NCBI GenBank assembly: GCA_963792875.1
Contig: CAWBXV010000001.1
Span: 172,213 to 236,212, forward strand
Length of the DNA: 64,000 bases
Reading direction: 5' to 3'
DNA from: JAHEGP01 sp963792875
Lineage (GTDB): Bacteria > Pseudomonadota > Gammaproteobacteria > Pseudomonadales > JAHEGP01
Shown here: positions 8,529 to 17,491 of the stretch, piece by piece
Position numbering within the stretch: position 1 is the first letter of the stretch
Layout: each line of letters begins with the position of its first letter
Position numbers and translations under genes: made by a program
The notes under the pieces: model-generated
The model's input: only the letters and a program-made list of their open reading frames with translations
Database searches by the model: none
What the model was told of the DNA's origin: nothing

Positions 8529-8984
8529 CTAGTAGATTCCCAGGGCCAGGCCCGCAGCGAAGGCCTCGCCCAGCTCTTCGCAGGCTGCGAGCACTGCCGC
8601 ATCGGCCGGGCCGCGGCACAGCACCGGCTCGGCGATCTTCTTCATGGGGTAGGATTGGACGATGCGGTCGATCTGCCGGATCGCGCCGCTGCCGTCGTTG
8701 CCGGCGCTGATAAACAGCGCGTAGGGCAGGTTCACACCCTGCGCCTGCGCCGGGTAGTAGGTGCGGTCGAAGAAATCCTTGACCGCACCGGCCATGGTAC
8801 CGAAGTTTTCAGGGCTGCCGAGCAGCAGCCCGTCGCAACGCAACAGATCCGCAAGCCCGGCCTCCTGCACGCGCCCGATGCGGACGTCGATCTCCCGCTC
8901 CCTGCGGGCGCCACGGTACACCGCACCGGCCATCACCTCGGTGTTGCCGGATTGGGAGTGGTAGACAATCAGCAGGCGCTTCAC
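8529..8984 (-). CDS. Flavodoxin-family / NAD(P)H-dependent FMN protein
   Basis: A 151-residue flavodoxin-like protein. The FMN phosphate loop is at residues 9-15 (HSQSGNTE). A second flavin-contacting loop is GSPENFGTMAGAVKDFFDRT near residue 65, as in WrbA-like and multimeric flavodoxins. The open frame extends further upstream, but those residues overlap the VanZ-like gene and look random. The start is best placed at the GTG at 8984, just before KRLLIVYHSQ. It probably acts as a cytosolic electron carrier or small quinone/nitro reductase; the substrate is unknown. Confidence 0.82.
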   Translation of the reverse strand: MKRLLIVYHSQSGNTEVMAGAVYRGARREREIDVRIGRVQEAGLADLLRCDGLLLGSPENFGTMAGAVKDFFDRTYYPAQAQGVNLPYALFISAGNDGSGAIRQIDRIVQSYPMKKIAEPVLCRGPADAAVLAACEELGEAFAAGLALGIY

Positions 8985-9024
8985 TCCCGCGCCCCCCCGC
9001 TGCTGCAGCCCCCTCCCCGGCGCC

Positions 9025-9417
9025 TCAACGCGTGGGCTCGGGCGCGGCGCCAGGGCGCCACAGGCGTCCGGCGGCGAAGGCGAGCAGCCCGTACGCGCCC
9101 GCCCCCAGCGCATTGGCCAGCACGTCGTCCAGGGCCGATTCTCGGTAGGGCAGAAACCACTGGACCGACTCGATGAGCAGACCAAAGCCCATCAGCCATA
9201 GCCACTGGCGACGGCGCGGCGTGGCACTGTAGGCCGCATCCGCCAGCACGGCGAGCGTGAAGAACGCCCCCCCGTGCAACAGCTTGTCCCACACTTCGAT
9301 GCTGGGAAGTTCCGCGGGGCGCCGCGTCGCCAGCACCAGAATCGAGGGCAGCGCCAGCCACAGCGCCAGCCGCGCCACGGCCGTCCGCAACGTCGACATC
9401 GACACGGTGCGCATCAC
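9025..9417 (-). CDS. VanZ-like membrane protein
   Basis: A 130-residue membrane protein with about four TM helices (near 15-31, 48-64, 72-90, 95-117). The VanZ-family signature is visible as DKLLHGGAFF near residue 44, ESVQWFLPYR near 83 and SALDDVLANALGA near 93. The namesake contributes to teicoplanin resistance, but stand-alone proteobacterial homologues have no settled role. It lies between the 2-oxoacid oxidoreductase operon and the flavodoxin gene on the same strand, so it may be co-transcribed with them. Confidence 0.82.
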   Translation of the reverse strand: MMRTVSMSTLRTAVARLALWLALPSILVLATRRPAELPSIEVWDKLLHGGAFFTLAVLADAAYSATPRRRQWLWLMGFGLLIESVQWFLPYRESALDDVLANALGAGAYGLLAFAAGRLWRPGAAPEPTR

Positions 9418-9444
9418 GCGGACGCGCCGCCCCGCAGCGGGCGG

Positions 9445-10497
9445 CTAGCGCAGTGAGGCATTGATGTCCTCGAGTACGCGATTGCCGGGACACAGATCCG
9501 CCTCGGTGAGCGCGTTGAGCGGTCTGTTGCAGGTCTCGATCATCTGGTGCAGATCGCGGCTGTCCGGGTCGACAAAGATCAGACCGGTCAGCACCTCTCC
9601 CCTGGCGCGATACTCCCGCACCAGATTGAGCGCGCTGGCGCGGTCGAGCGGGTTCAGTCCCTCCGCCAGCTTGTGCAGATGCAGCGCGGAGCCGTCGTGC
9701 AGCGTCACCTCGGTGCTGGAACCCGGCGGGTAGTCCGTGGTGATCTCCTGCCGCATGGGCACGAAATCGAACTTGCCCGTCGCGCGCATGTGCTCGCGGA
9801 CAAAACTGTAGCTCTTGGTGGATTGCGGATTGTTGTTGAAGGTCACGCAGGGCGAGACCACATCGATCAGCGCAAAGCCGCGATGCGTAATCGCCGCCTT
9901 GATCAGGGGTACCAGCTGCGCCTTGTCACCCGAGAAACTGCGGGCCACAAAACTCGCGCCAAGCTCCAGCGCCACCGCCACCAGGTCGATCGGCTCGTAG
10001 CGGTTGGCAGCGCCGGACTTGCTCTTGGAACCCACGTCGGCCGTCGCGGAGTCCTGCCCCTTGGTCAGCCCGTAACAGCCGTTGTTCTCCACCAGATACA
10101 GCATGTTGAGATTGCGCCGCACCACGTGGGCGAACTGCCCCATGCCGATGGAGGCGGAGTCGCCGTCGCCGGACACGCCGATGTAGGTCATGCTGTTATT
10201 GGCCGCCGCGGCGCCGGTCGCCACTGACGGCATGCGCCCGTGCACCGAGTTGAAGCCGTGCGAGTTGCCCAGGAAGTAGGTGGGGGTCTTCGACGAACAG
10301 CCGATGCCCGACACTTTCACGACGCGGTGCGGCTCGATCGACATCTCGTGGCAGGCGCTGACCACCGCAGCGCTGATGGAATCGTGACCGCAGCCGGCGC
10401 ACAGGGTCGACAGCGCGGCCTCGTAGTCCTTGCGGGTGTAGCCCAGCTCGTTGACCGGCAGGTCGGGGTGGTGGAATTTGGGTCGAATATAGGTCAC
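9445..10497 (-). CDS. korB: 2-oxoacid:ferredoxin oxidoreductase, beta (TPP) subunit
   Basis: A 350-residue TPP-binding beta subunit. The thiamine diphosphate motif GDGDSASIGMGQ is near residue 108, with the following VENNGCYGLTKGQ. Fe-S cysteines are visible in LCAGCGHD, GIGCSSKT and SPCVTFNNNP. The enzyme oxidatively decarboxylates a 2-oxoacid to acyl-CoA and passes electrons to ferredoxin. The length and sequence resemble 2-oxoglutarate-type enzymes, but substrate is not proven. The start is the GTG at 10497, whose GTGA overlaps the stop of the alpha gene. An upstream extension of the frame would run inside the alpha gene. Confidence 0.88.
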   Translation of the reverse strand: MTYIRPKFHHPDLPVNELGYTRKDYEAALSTLCAGCGHDSISAAVVSACHEMSIEPHRVVKVSGIGCSSKTPTYFLGNSHGFNSVHGRMPSVATGAAAANNSMTYIGVSGDGDSASIGMGQFAHVVRRNLNMLYLVENNGCYGLTKGQDSATADVGSKSKSGAANRYEPIDLVAVALELGASFVARSFSGDKAQLVPLIKAAITHRGFALIDVVSPCVTFNNNPQSTKSYSFVREHMRATGKFDFVPMRQEITTDYPPGSSTEVTLHDGSALHLHKLAEGLNPLDRASALNLVREYRARGEVLTGLIFVDPDSRDLHQMIETCNRPLNALTEADLCPGNRVLEDINASLR

Positions 10498-12350
10498 TTG
10501 CGGATCTCCGCCTTCTTGCTGTTCAGGGGGGCCACATTGTCGGCCCATGCCACCACGCGCTCGCTGATGGCACTGCGGATCGCCTGGGCCGTGATCGGCA
10601 TGCCGTCATAGTTGAGCACCGACACGAAGCGCTGGGGATCGATATGCAGCTCATTGACCAGCAGCGACTTCATCTGCGCGTCGCGGTTCTGCTCCACGAC
10701 GAAGATCACGTCGTGCTCATCGACAAAGCGCCGCACGTCGTCGCCGAACGGAAACGCCCGCAGGCGCAGGCCGTCGAGCTGGATCCCCTCTTCCGCCAGA
10801 TAGTCCATGGCTTCCAGGGTCGATGCGGCGCTGGTGCCGAAAAACAGCACGCCGCCGCTGGCCGCCTGCGACGACGGGTACAGCACCGGCGCGGGCACCA
10901 TCGCCTTGGCGGTCTCCCACTTCGTCATGAGGCGGTCCATGTTGCGGGCATAGGCCGCGCCGCTCTCGGTGTACTTGGCGTATTCGTCCTTGGACGAGCC
11001 GCGGGTGAAAAACGCCCCCTTGGCGGGATGCGTGCCGGGAATGGTGCGCGCGCAGATGCCGTCGCCATCGACATCCAGATAGCGGCCGAAGCGCTCGATC
11101 GCCTCGAGCTGCTCCGCGCTGAGCACCTTGCCGCGATCGTAGCGGCGCTGATCATCCCAGAACAGGGGATCAGACATGTGGTCGTTCATGCCGAGGTCGA
11201 GATCCGACAGCACGATTACCGGCGTCTGCAGGCGCTCGGCCAGATCGAAGGCCGTGGCCGTCAGGTCGAAGCACTCGCGCGGCGTCGAGGGAAACAGCAG
11301 GACGTGGCGGGTATCGCCGTGAGACGCATAGGCCGCCGCCAGGATATCGCTCTGCTGGGTGCGGGTGGGCATGCCGGTAGAGGGGCCGGTGCGCTGCACG
11401 TCGACGAGCACTGCCGGCACCTCGGCAAAATAGGCCAGGCCAAGAAATTCACTCATCAGCGACAGTCCCGGGCCGCTGGTCGCCGTGAAGGCCCTGGCGC
11501 CATTCCAGCAGGCGCCGATGACCATGCCGAAGGCAGCCAGCTCGTCCTCGGCCTGGATGATGGCGTACTTCCTGCCGCCGGTGCCGGCATCGATGCGCAG
11601 CCGCTTGCAGTATTTCTGAAAGCTGTCGACCACCGAGGTCGAGGGCGTGATCGGGTACCAGGCGGCGACCGTGGCGCCGGCATAGATCGCCCCCAGCGCC
11701 GTCGCGGCATTGCCCTCCATCAGGATGCGGTCGCCCACCAGATCGCGCGACTCGAGCCTGAGCCCCAGCGGACACTCGAAGTTCTCCGAGGCGTACTGAT
11801 AGCCGAGCTCGAGGGCGTGAATATTGGGGGCGATGAGCTTTTCCTTGCCGCGGAACTGGTCGTTGACCAGGTCCTTCACCACTTTGAAATCGAGCTGCAG
11901 CAGCGCCGCCAGCGCGCCCACGTAGATCACATTCTTGAACAGCTGGCGCTGCCTGGGATCGGTATACTCGCGCAGGCAGATGGCGGTGAGCGGGAGGCCG
12001 ATAAAGTGGATGTCCTCGCGCAGCAGGCGCAGGTCGAGCGGCTTCGTGCAGTCGTACACGAAGTAGCCCCCGGTCGCGACCGAGCTGATGTCCTCGGCCA
12101 TGCTCTGCGGGTTGACGCAGACCACGATGTCCACGCCGCCGCGGCGGCCCAGGTAGCCCCGCTCCGACACCCGCACCTCGTACCAGGTCGGCAGCCCCTG
12201 AATATTGGACGGAAAGATATTCTTGGGGCTGACCGGAATCCCCATGCGGAAGATCGCCTTGGCGAACAGGCTGTTGGCGCTGGCCGACCCGGTACCATTG
12301 ACGTTGGCAAAGCGGATGACGAAATCGTTGACGGCTTGAAGCTGTTGCAT
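10494..12350 (-). CDS. korA: 2-oxoacid:ferredoxin oxidoreductase, fused gamma-alpha subunit
   Basis: A 618-residue protein with an N-terminal gamma domain (residues ~10-190) fused to the alpha/pyrimidine domain. The alpha part begins around GDRILMEGNAATALGAIYAG near 215 and includes YPITPSTSVVD and ATSGPGLSLMSEFLG. It provides CoA- and substrate-binding surfaces for the TPP beta subunit. The start is the ATG at 12350 (QQLQAVNDF); the frame runs further upstream only as an overlap with the preceding gene. TAATG overlap with the upstream FAD protein and GTGA overlap with beta show a translationally coupled operon. Gamma-alpha fusion is usual for this enzyme class. Confidence 0.9.
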   Translation of the reverse strand: MQQLQAVNDFVIRFANVNGTGSASANSLFAKAIFRMGIPVSPKNIFPSNIQGLPTWYEVRVSERGYLGRRGGVDIVVCVNPQSMAEDISSVATGGYFVYDCTKPLDLRLLREDIHFIGLPLTAICLREYTDPRQRQLFKNVIYVGALAALLQLDFKVVKDLVNDQFRGKEKLIAPNIHALELGYQYASENFECPLGLRLESRDLVGDRILMEGNAATALGAIYAGATVAAWYPITPSTSVVDSFQKYCKRLRIDAGTGGRKYAIIQAEDELAAFGMVIGACWNGARAFTATSGPGLSLMSEFLGLAYFAEVPAVLVDVQRTGPSTGMPTRTQQSDILAAAYASHGDTRHVLLFPSTPRECFDLTATAFDLAERLQTPVIVLSDLDLGMNDHMSDPLFWDDQRRYDRGKVLSAEQLEAIERFGRYLDVDGDGICARTIPGTHPAKGAFFTRGSSKDEYAKYTESGAAYARNMDRLMTKWETAKAMVPAPVLYPSSQAASGGVLFFGTSAASTLEAMDYLAEEGIQLDGLRLRAFPFGDDVRRFVDEHDVIFVVEQNRDAQMKSLLVNELHIDPQRFVSVLNYDGMPITAQAIRSAISERVVAWADNVAPLNSKKAEIRK

Positions 12351-14131
12351 TACTGGCCCGCCTTGCTGACGTTGTAGAGAAATTTCTGCATGTCCCAGGC
12401 CGAGGTGGGACAGCGCTCGGCGCACAGCCCGCAGTGCAGGCACACGTTCTCGTCTTTGACCATGACGCGCCGGGTGGGCAGCTCGAGTGAGACGTACAGA
12501 GGCTGCTCCAGATTGCGCGCCGGCATGGTCAGCTGCGAGCGCAGCACCTCTTCCTCGGCGGCCGGGGTGAAGGTCAGGCAATCCGTCGGGCAGATGTCGA
12601 CGCAGGCGTCGCACTCGATGCAGCGATTTTCGAAGAACACGGTCTGCGCGTCGCAATTCAGGCAGCGCGCCGCCTCGGCGTGGGCCTGAGCGATGTCGAA
12701 GCCCAGTTCCACCTCGCAGCGGCGGTCCTTGAGGGCGATGGCCTTATCCGCGTGCGGCACCTGGTAGCGCTGATCGTCGCTGACGGCGCTGTCGTAAACC
12801 CACTCGTGCACGCCCATCTTCTGACTCACCAGATTGGTGAACGGCGGCGGCCGCTGGCTGATGTCCTCCCCCTCGCAGTGCAGGTGAATGGACACCGCCG
12901 CCTGGTGCCCGTGGGCCACGGCGGTGATGACATTCTCCGGCCCGAAGGCCGCGTCGCCGCCAAAGAACACGCGCTCATGGCTGGAGCGGAACGTCACCGG
13001 ATCGACCACGGGCATGTCCCACTTGTCGAACTGGATACCGATATCGCGCTCGATCCAGGGGAAGGCATTCTCCTGACCGATGGCGATCAGCACGTCGGTG
13101 CACGGAAAAAACACCTCATCCTCGCCGGTGGGCACCAGGCTGCGGCGGCCCTTGGCATCGTACACCGGCGTGACTTTTTCGAAGGTCATGCCCGTCAGCC
13201 GGCCGTCGGTCACCACGAAGGCCTTGGGCACGTGATTGTCGTGGATGGGGATGTCCTCGGCCATGGCGTCTTCCTTTTCCCAGGACGACGCCTTCATGTC
13301 CTTGAAGGGGCTGCGCACCACGACCTTCACATCATCGCCGCCGATGCGCCGCGAGGTCCGGCAGCAGTCCATGGCCGTGTTGCCACCGCCCAGCACCAGC
13401 ACCTGACCGCCGATCGACGTGGTGTGGCCGAAGGCCACGCTGCCGAGCCAGTCGATGCCGATGTGGATATTGGCGGCGCCTTCCTGGCGCCCCGGCAGCG
13501 AGGGCAGATCGCGCCCGCGGGGTGCGCCGGTGCCGACGAACACCGCCGCATAGTCCTCGTCCAGTACGGACTGCAGGCTGGCGACGTAGTGATTGAAGCG
13601 GACGTCGATGCCCATGTCGAGGATGTAGTCCACCTCTTCGTTGAGGACTTGTTCCGGCAGGCGAAACGCGGGAATCTGGCTGCGCATGAAACCGCCACCC
13701 GCGCCCTGCTCGTCGTAGAGGTGCAGCTCGTAACCCAGCGGCGCGAGGTCGCGGGCCACCGTCAACGACGCCGGGCCCGCGCCGATGAGGGCCACCTTCC
13801 TGCCGTTCTTCTGCGCAGGGATGGCCGGCATGAGCGAGCGCACCTCGCCTTTGTTGTCGGCGGCCACGCGCTTGAGGCGGCAGATCGCCACCGGCTCCTC
13901 GCCACCCCCGAGGCGGCCGCGACGACACGCCGGCTCACAGGGGCGGTCGCAGGTGCGGCCCAGCACGCCGGGAAACACGTTGGACTCCCAGTTGATCATG
14001 TACGCTTCGGTGTATCTGCGCTCGGCGATGAGGCGAATGTATTCCGGTACCGGCGTATGCGCCGGGCACGCATACTGGCAGTCGACGACCCGGTGAAAAT
14101 ACTCCGGGTCCTTGATGTTGGTAGGCTTCAA
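12350..14131 (-). CDS. GltD-like FAD/NAD(P) oxidoreductase with ferredoxin-type Fe-S domains
   Basis: A 593-residue flavo-iron-sulfur protein. The N-terminal [4Fe-4S] region has DCQYACPA and RTCDRPCEPAC, as in glutamate synthase small subunit. An FAD dinucleotide fold follows (IGAGPASLTVARDL near 115) and then an NAD(P)H fold (LGGGNTAMDCC near 250). The C-terminus adds two clusters: CIECDACVDICP near 508 and CLHCGLCAERCP near 572. It is first in the operon with korA-korB, so it probably links NAD(P)H to the oxidoreductase or its ferredoxin. The start is taken as TTG at 14131 because AGGA lies nine bases upstream and the next residues match the family. The partner assignment is inferred. Confidence 0.85.
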   Translation of the reverse strand: MKPTNIKDPEYFHRVVDCQYACPAHTPVPEYIRLIAERRYTEAYMINWESNVFPGVLGRTCDRPCEPACRRGRLGGGEEPVAICRLKRVAADNKGEVRSLMPAIPAQKNGRKVALIGAGPASLTVARDLAPLGYELHLYDEQGAGGGFMRSQIPAFRLPEQVLNEEVDYILDMGIDVRFNHYVASLQSVLDEDYAAVFVGTGAPRGRDLPSLPGRQEGAANIHIGIDWLGSVAFGHTTSIGGQVLVLGGGNTAMDCCRTSRRIGGDDVKVVVRSPFKDMKASSWEKEDAMAEDIPIHDNHVPKAFVVTDGRLTGMTFEKVTPVYDAKGRRSLVPTGEDEVFFPCTDVLIAIGQENAFPWIERDIGIQFDKWDMPVVDPVTFRSSHERVFFGGDAAFGPENVITAVAHGHQAAVSIHLHCEGEDISQRPPPFTNLVSQKMGVHEWVYDSAVSDDQRYQVPHADKAIALKDRRCEVELGFDIAQAHAEAARCLNCDAQTVFFENRCIECDACVDICPTDCLTFTPAAEEEVLRSQLTMPARNLEQPLYVSLELPTRRVMVKDENVCLHCGLCAERCPTSAWDMQKFLYNVSKAGQ

Positions 14132-14284
14132 GACTTGCGTTCCTGTCAGGTGATTTCGGCGGGGTTCTCAGGCGGCACCAGGCATGCAGACAACAGCACC
14201 TGCAGCATTTAGTAAAACATAACAAGCGTAGGTTTTCAGCAAAAATGTGTACAGGATTTCGCGTGTTTTCATGGTCTGAGGTAC

Positions 14285-14307
14285 CGGATACGCAGAATGC
14301 GTATCCG
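14285..14307. repeat. Perfect 9-bp-stem hairpin between ligA and the oxidoreductase operon
   Basis: CGGATACGC and GCGTATCCG with a 5-base loop form a perfect stem. It lies 29 bp past the ligA stop and 154 bp upstream of the TTG start of the GltD-like gene. Neither strand shows a T-run after the stem, so it may be a Rho-type end signal, an mRNA-stabilising stem or an operator. Confidence 0.5.
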
Positions 14308-14335
14308 TCAGGGGCTGGGCAGGCGCGCCTTGGCG

Positions 14336-16355
14336 CTAGCGGTGTTGCTCCAGCAGCCTCAGCAGGCCCGCCTCATCGAGCAGGGCAACGCCCAGCTCCT
14401 GCGCTTTGAGCAGCTTGGAGCCGGCGCCGGGGCCCGCCACCAGCGCCGTGGTGCGCGCCGACACGCTGCCGGCGACGCGCGCGCCGAGCGCCTGCAGGCG
14501 CGCCTTGGCCTCGTCCCTGGTCAGGGACTCCAGCGTGCCGGTAAGACAGAACACCTGGCCCTGCAGCGGCTGCGCGGCCACCGGCCGCGGGGCGCCATCC
14601 GGCCAGCGCACGCCCAGCGCCCGCAGATCGGCGATCTCCTCCAGGTTGTGGCTGGCGCGAAAGAAGTGATAGATGTGCTCGGCGACCACCGGCCCGACGT
14701 CCGGCACCGACTGCAGCGTCTCCCGGTCCGCCGCGGCAATGGGTTCGAGGCTGCCGAAATGCTCCGCCAGGGCGCGCGCGGTGGCCTCCCCTACCTCGCG
14801 AATTCCCAGCGCGAACAGGAACCTCGGCAGCGTGGTGGCCTTGCTGGCGGCCAGCGCCGCCAGCAGGTTGTCCGCGGACTTTGCGCCCATGCGCTCGAGA
14901 CCGGCCAGCTCATCGCCCGTCAGGCGATACAGATCAGACACCCGCTTCACCAGGCCGGCCTGCAGCAGCTGCGCGATCAGCTTCTCCCCCAGCCCGTCGA
15001 TATGCATGGCCCGACGACTGGCAAAATGCCGGATCGACTCCCGCTGCTGTGCCCGGCAGTACAGGCCGCCGGTACAGCGCAGCACGGCCTCCCCCGCATC
15101 GCGTTCGACCGGCGAACCACAGACCGGACAGCTCTGCGGCACCGCGGGCGGCACCGCGCCGGCCGGGCGCCGCTCCGCGACGACGCGCAGCACCTGCGGA
15201 ATGACGTCGCCGGCGCGGCGCACGATCACCGTGTCGCCAATGCAGACGCCCAGGCGCGCCACCTCGTCGACGTTGTGCAGGGTGGCGTTGCTCACGGTGA
15301 CGCCGCCGACGCTCACCGGCTGCAGCCGCGCCACCGGGGTGATGGCGCCGGTGCGACCCACCTGAAATTCGACCTCCAGCAGGCGGGTCAGTGCCTCCTG
15401 GGCGGGAAACTTATAGGCGATCGCCCAGCGGGGCGCGCGCGACACCGCGCCCAGCCGCTCCTGTTGCGCCAGCTGGTCGACCTTGTAGACGATGCCGTCG
15501 ATGTCGTACGGCAGGGCATCCCGCCTGCCCGCCAGCTCGCGGTAATAGTCCAGGCACTGGGCCACGCCCGTTGCCAGCGCGGCCTCCTCGCTGGTGGGGA
15601 GCCCCCACTCCCGCAGCGCCGCCATCACCTCGCTGTGGCGCGGGGGCAGCGCGGCGCCTTCGTGATAACCCAGGCCATAGCAGCAGAAGCGGAGGGGGCG
15701 CGCGGCGGTCAGCGCCGGGTCGAGCTGGCGCAGGCTGCCGGCAGCGGCATTGCGCGGGTTGGCGAAGAGCTTGTCGCCGCGGGCCTGGGCGCGTTCATTG
15801 AGCGCCTCGAAACCGGCCTTGGCCATGAACACCTCACCCCGGACCTCCAGCAAGCCGGGATAGCCGCTGCCCAGCAGGCGCAGGGGCACGCTGCGGATCG
15901 TGCGCACATTGAGCGTGATGTCCTCACCGGTGCTGCCATCGCCACGCGTGGCGCCCCGGACCAGGCGCCCGTTCTCGTAGGTCAGGCTGAGGGCCGCGCC
16001 GTCGAGCTTGGGCTCGCAGGCGTAGACGATGGCGTCGTCCTCCTGCAGGCGCTCCCGGACCCGCCGGTCGAAGGCGACCAGGTCGTCCTCGGCGAAAGCG
16101 TTGTCCAGCGACAGCATGGGCACGCGGTGCGACACTTCGGCAAAGGCACCGGCCGGCTGCGCCCCCACCCGCTGGCTCGGCGAGTCGGGCACCACCAGCT
16201 CAGGGTGCAGGCGCTCCAGCCGCGAGCAGCGCCTGAAAGAGCCGATCGTACTCGCTGTCCGGCACCAGCGGATCATCGAGCACATGGTAATGGTAGCCGT
16301 AGCGGTCGAGCTGCTCACGCAGCCGTCGCACCTCGCGAGCCGGGTCTCCCGCCAT
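14336..16355 (-). CDS. ligA: NAD-dependent DNA ligase, with a one-base frameshift near the 5' end
   Basis: LigA seals nicks using NAD+. Domains in order: Ia and adenylation with lysine motif CEPKLDG, then GATRGDGSTGEDIT, OB fold, a four-cysteine zinc finger (CPVCGSPV ... CTGGLYC), helix-hairpin-helix repeats and a C-terminal BRCT domain. The N-terminus reads from an ATG at 16355 (MAGDPAREVRRL), 8 bp after zipA. The frame breaks near 16219-16224: ...EYDRLFQALLA continues in another frame as LERLHPELVVPDSPSQRVG. Removing one base gives a normal 672-residue protein. Because LigA is normally essential, sequence error is likelier than true inactivation. A frame-internal start would lose domain Ia. 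Confidence 0.9.
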
Positions 16356-16363
16356 CACCGGCG

Positions 16364-17470
16364 TCAGGCAGAGCGGTGCGCCGAGCGCGCCAGGCGACGG
16401 CGCTCGAAGTTCCGCACCCGCTCGCGGTAATGCTCCAGCGTCTGCGGCGTGACGATGCTGTGATCCTGGTCGCGCATCTCGCCCTGCAGGTTCTTGACGA
16501 GGCAGCTCGCGGTTTCGGCCATGCACTGAAACGCGACCATGGGATTATCGGGACCCGGCAGCTGCAGAAACATGGAGACGCCGGGGGTATAGAACTCGCG
16601 CATGGTCTCGGGATCGAAGGTGCCGGGCTTCACCAGATTGGCCACGCTGAACTGCACGCGGCCCTGCCCCTGCGCACCCTCGTGCCGATGAAATATCTTC
16701 ATGTCGCCGTAGCGTACATCGCAGGCCATCAGCACTTCCAACAGGTCGGCGCCATTGAAGCCGTTGTTGTCGCGGGCGAGGACATTGATGACCAGCACCT
16801 CTTCCGGTGCGCGCGCGGCCTGGGCCTCCGGCGCTCTCTCCTCCGACCTGCCGTGCCCGGACTTGCGCGGCCCGGACTTGCGCTGTTCGGAGCGGGGTGG
16901 CTCGGCGCGGGGGGGCTCGGGCTTGCGCGCCGTGTCCTTGCGACCCTCCGGTGCCGCCGCTTCGGCTTTGGCCGGTGCGGGCGTGGCGGGAGCGGCGCCC
17001 CGCTCAGCCCTGGCGCCGGCCTCTGCGGCCGGCAGGGCATCGGCGGGCAGCGCTGCGACCGCCGGCTCGCCAGCCTCCGCGGCTGCCGGCAACGGCTCCG
17101 GCGCCGCTTCGGCGTCGGGCGCGGCAGCGCGCGGCTTGAAGCACGCTTGCGCCGCCGACCTGGCCTGCGCCAGCAAACCCATCGCCGGCTCCCGCGACCG
17201 GCTCAACCCCACCTCGTCGTCCAGGTCGAAGGTGCCCAGCAGCGGCTCGGATGAGCGCGCAATGGTGCGCGCGCCGCCGTTGGGCAGCTCGGGATTGAAG
17301 TGCTCCGGTTCGTCGCCGTCGCCGGCGGCGTCATCCTCCAGCGGGCTGGACACATTCATGCGGATGTAATTGCGCCGATCCGACAGCATACGCCGCGCGC
17401 CATCGATAATGACGACCACAATCAGCAGGCCGCCAATGAGAATCATCCACTCTCGCAGGCCAAATTCCAT
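16364..17470 (-). CDS. zipA: Cell division protein ZipA
   Basis: ZipA anchors FtsZ to the inner membrane at the division site. The 368-residue protein has the usual plan. One N-terminal TM helix lies at residues 8-24 (MILIGGLLIVVVIID) with the N-terminus outside. A charged then Pro/Ala/Glu-rich linker spans about 30-225. A C-terminal FtsZ-binding domain runs from VLVINVLARDNNGFNGADLL to about residue 350. It lies between smc and ligA on the same strand, the order seen in many gammaproteobacteria. Gap to smc is 21 bp and to ligA 8 bp, so a smc-zipA-ligA operon is likely. Confidence 0.95.
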   Translation of the reverse strand: MEFGLREWMILIGGLLIVVVIIDGARRMLSDRRNYIRMNVSSPLEDDAAGDGDEPEHFNPELPNGGARTIARSSEPLLGTFDLDDEVGLSRSREPAMGLLAQARSAAQACFKPRAAAPDAEAAPEPLPAAAEAGEPAVAALPADALPAAEAGARAERGAAPATPAPAKAEAAAPEGRKDTARKPEPPRAEPPRSEQRKSGPRKSGHGRSEERAPEAQAARAPEEVLVINVLARDNNGFNGADLLEVLMACDVRYGDMKIFHRHEGAQGQGRVQFSVANLVKPGTFDPETMREFYTPGVSMFLQLPGPDNPMVAFQCMAETASCLVKNLQGEMRDQDHSIVTPQTLEHYRERVRNFERRRLARSAHRSA

Positions 17471-17491
17471 GTCAATCTACCACTAACTCGT

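Noticed and set aside
8985..9185. N-terminal extension of the flavodoxin-like frame
   Set aside because: The extra 67 residues overlap the VanZ-like gene in another frame and look random; the FMN loop sits at the expected distance from the GTG at 8984.
14297..17254. Long plus-strand open frame opposite ligA and zipA
   Set aside because: Spans two real genes on the opposite strand and shows no recognisable domain.
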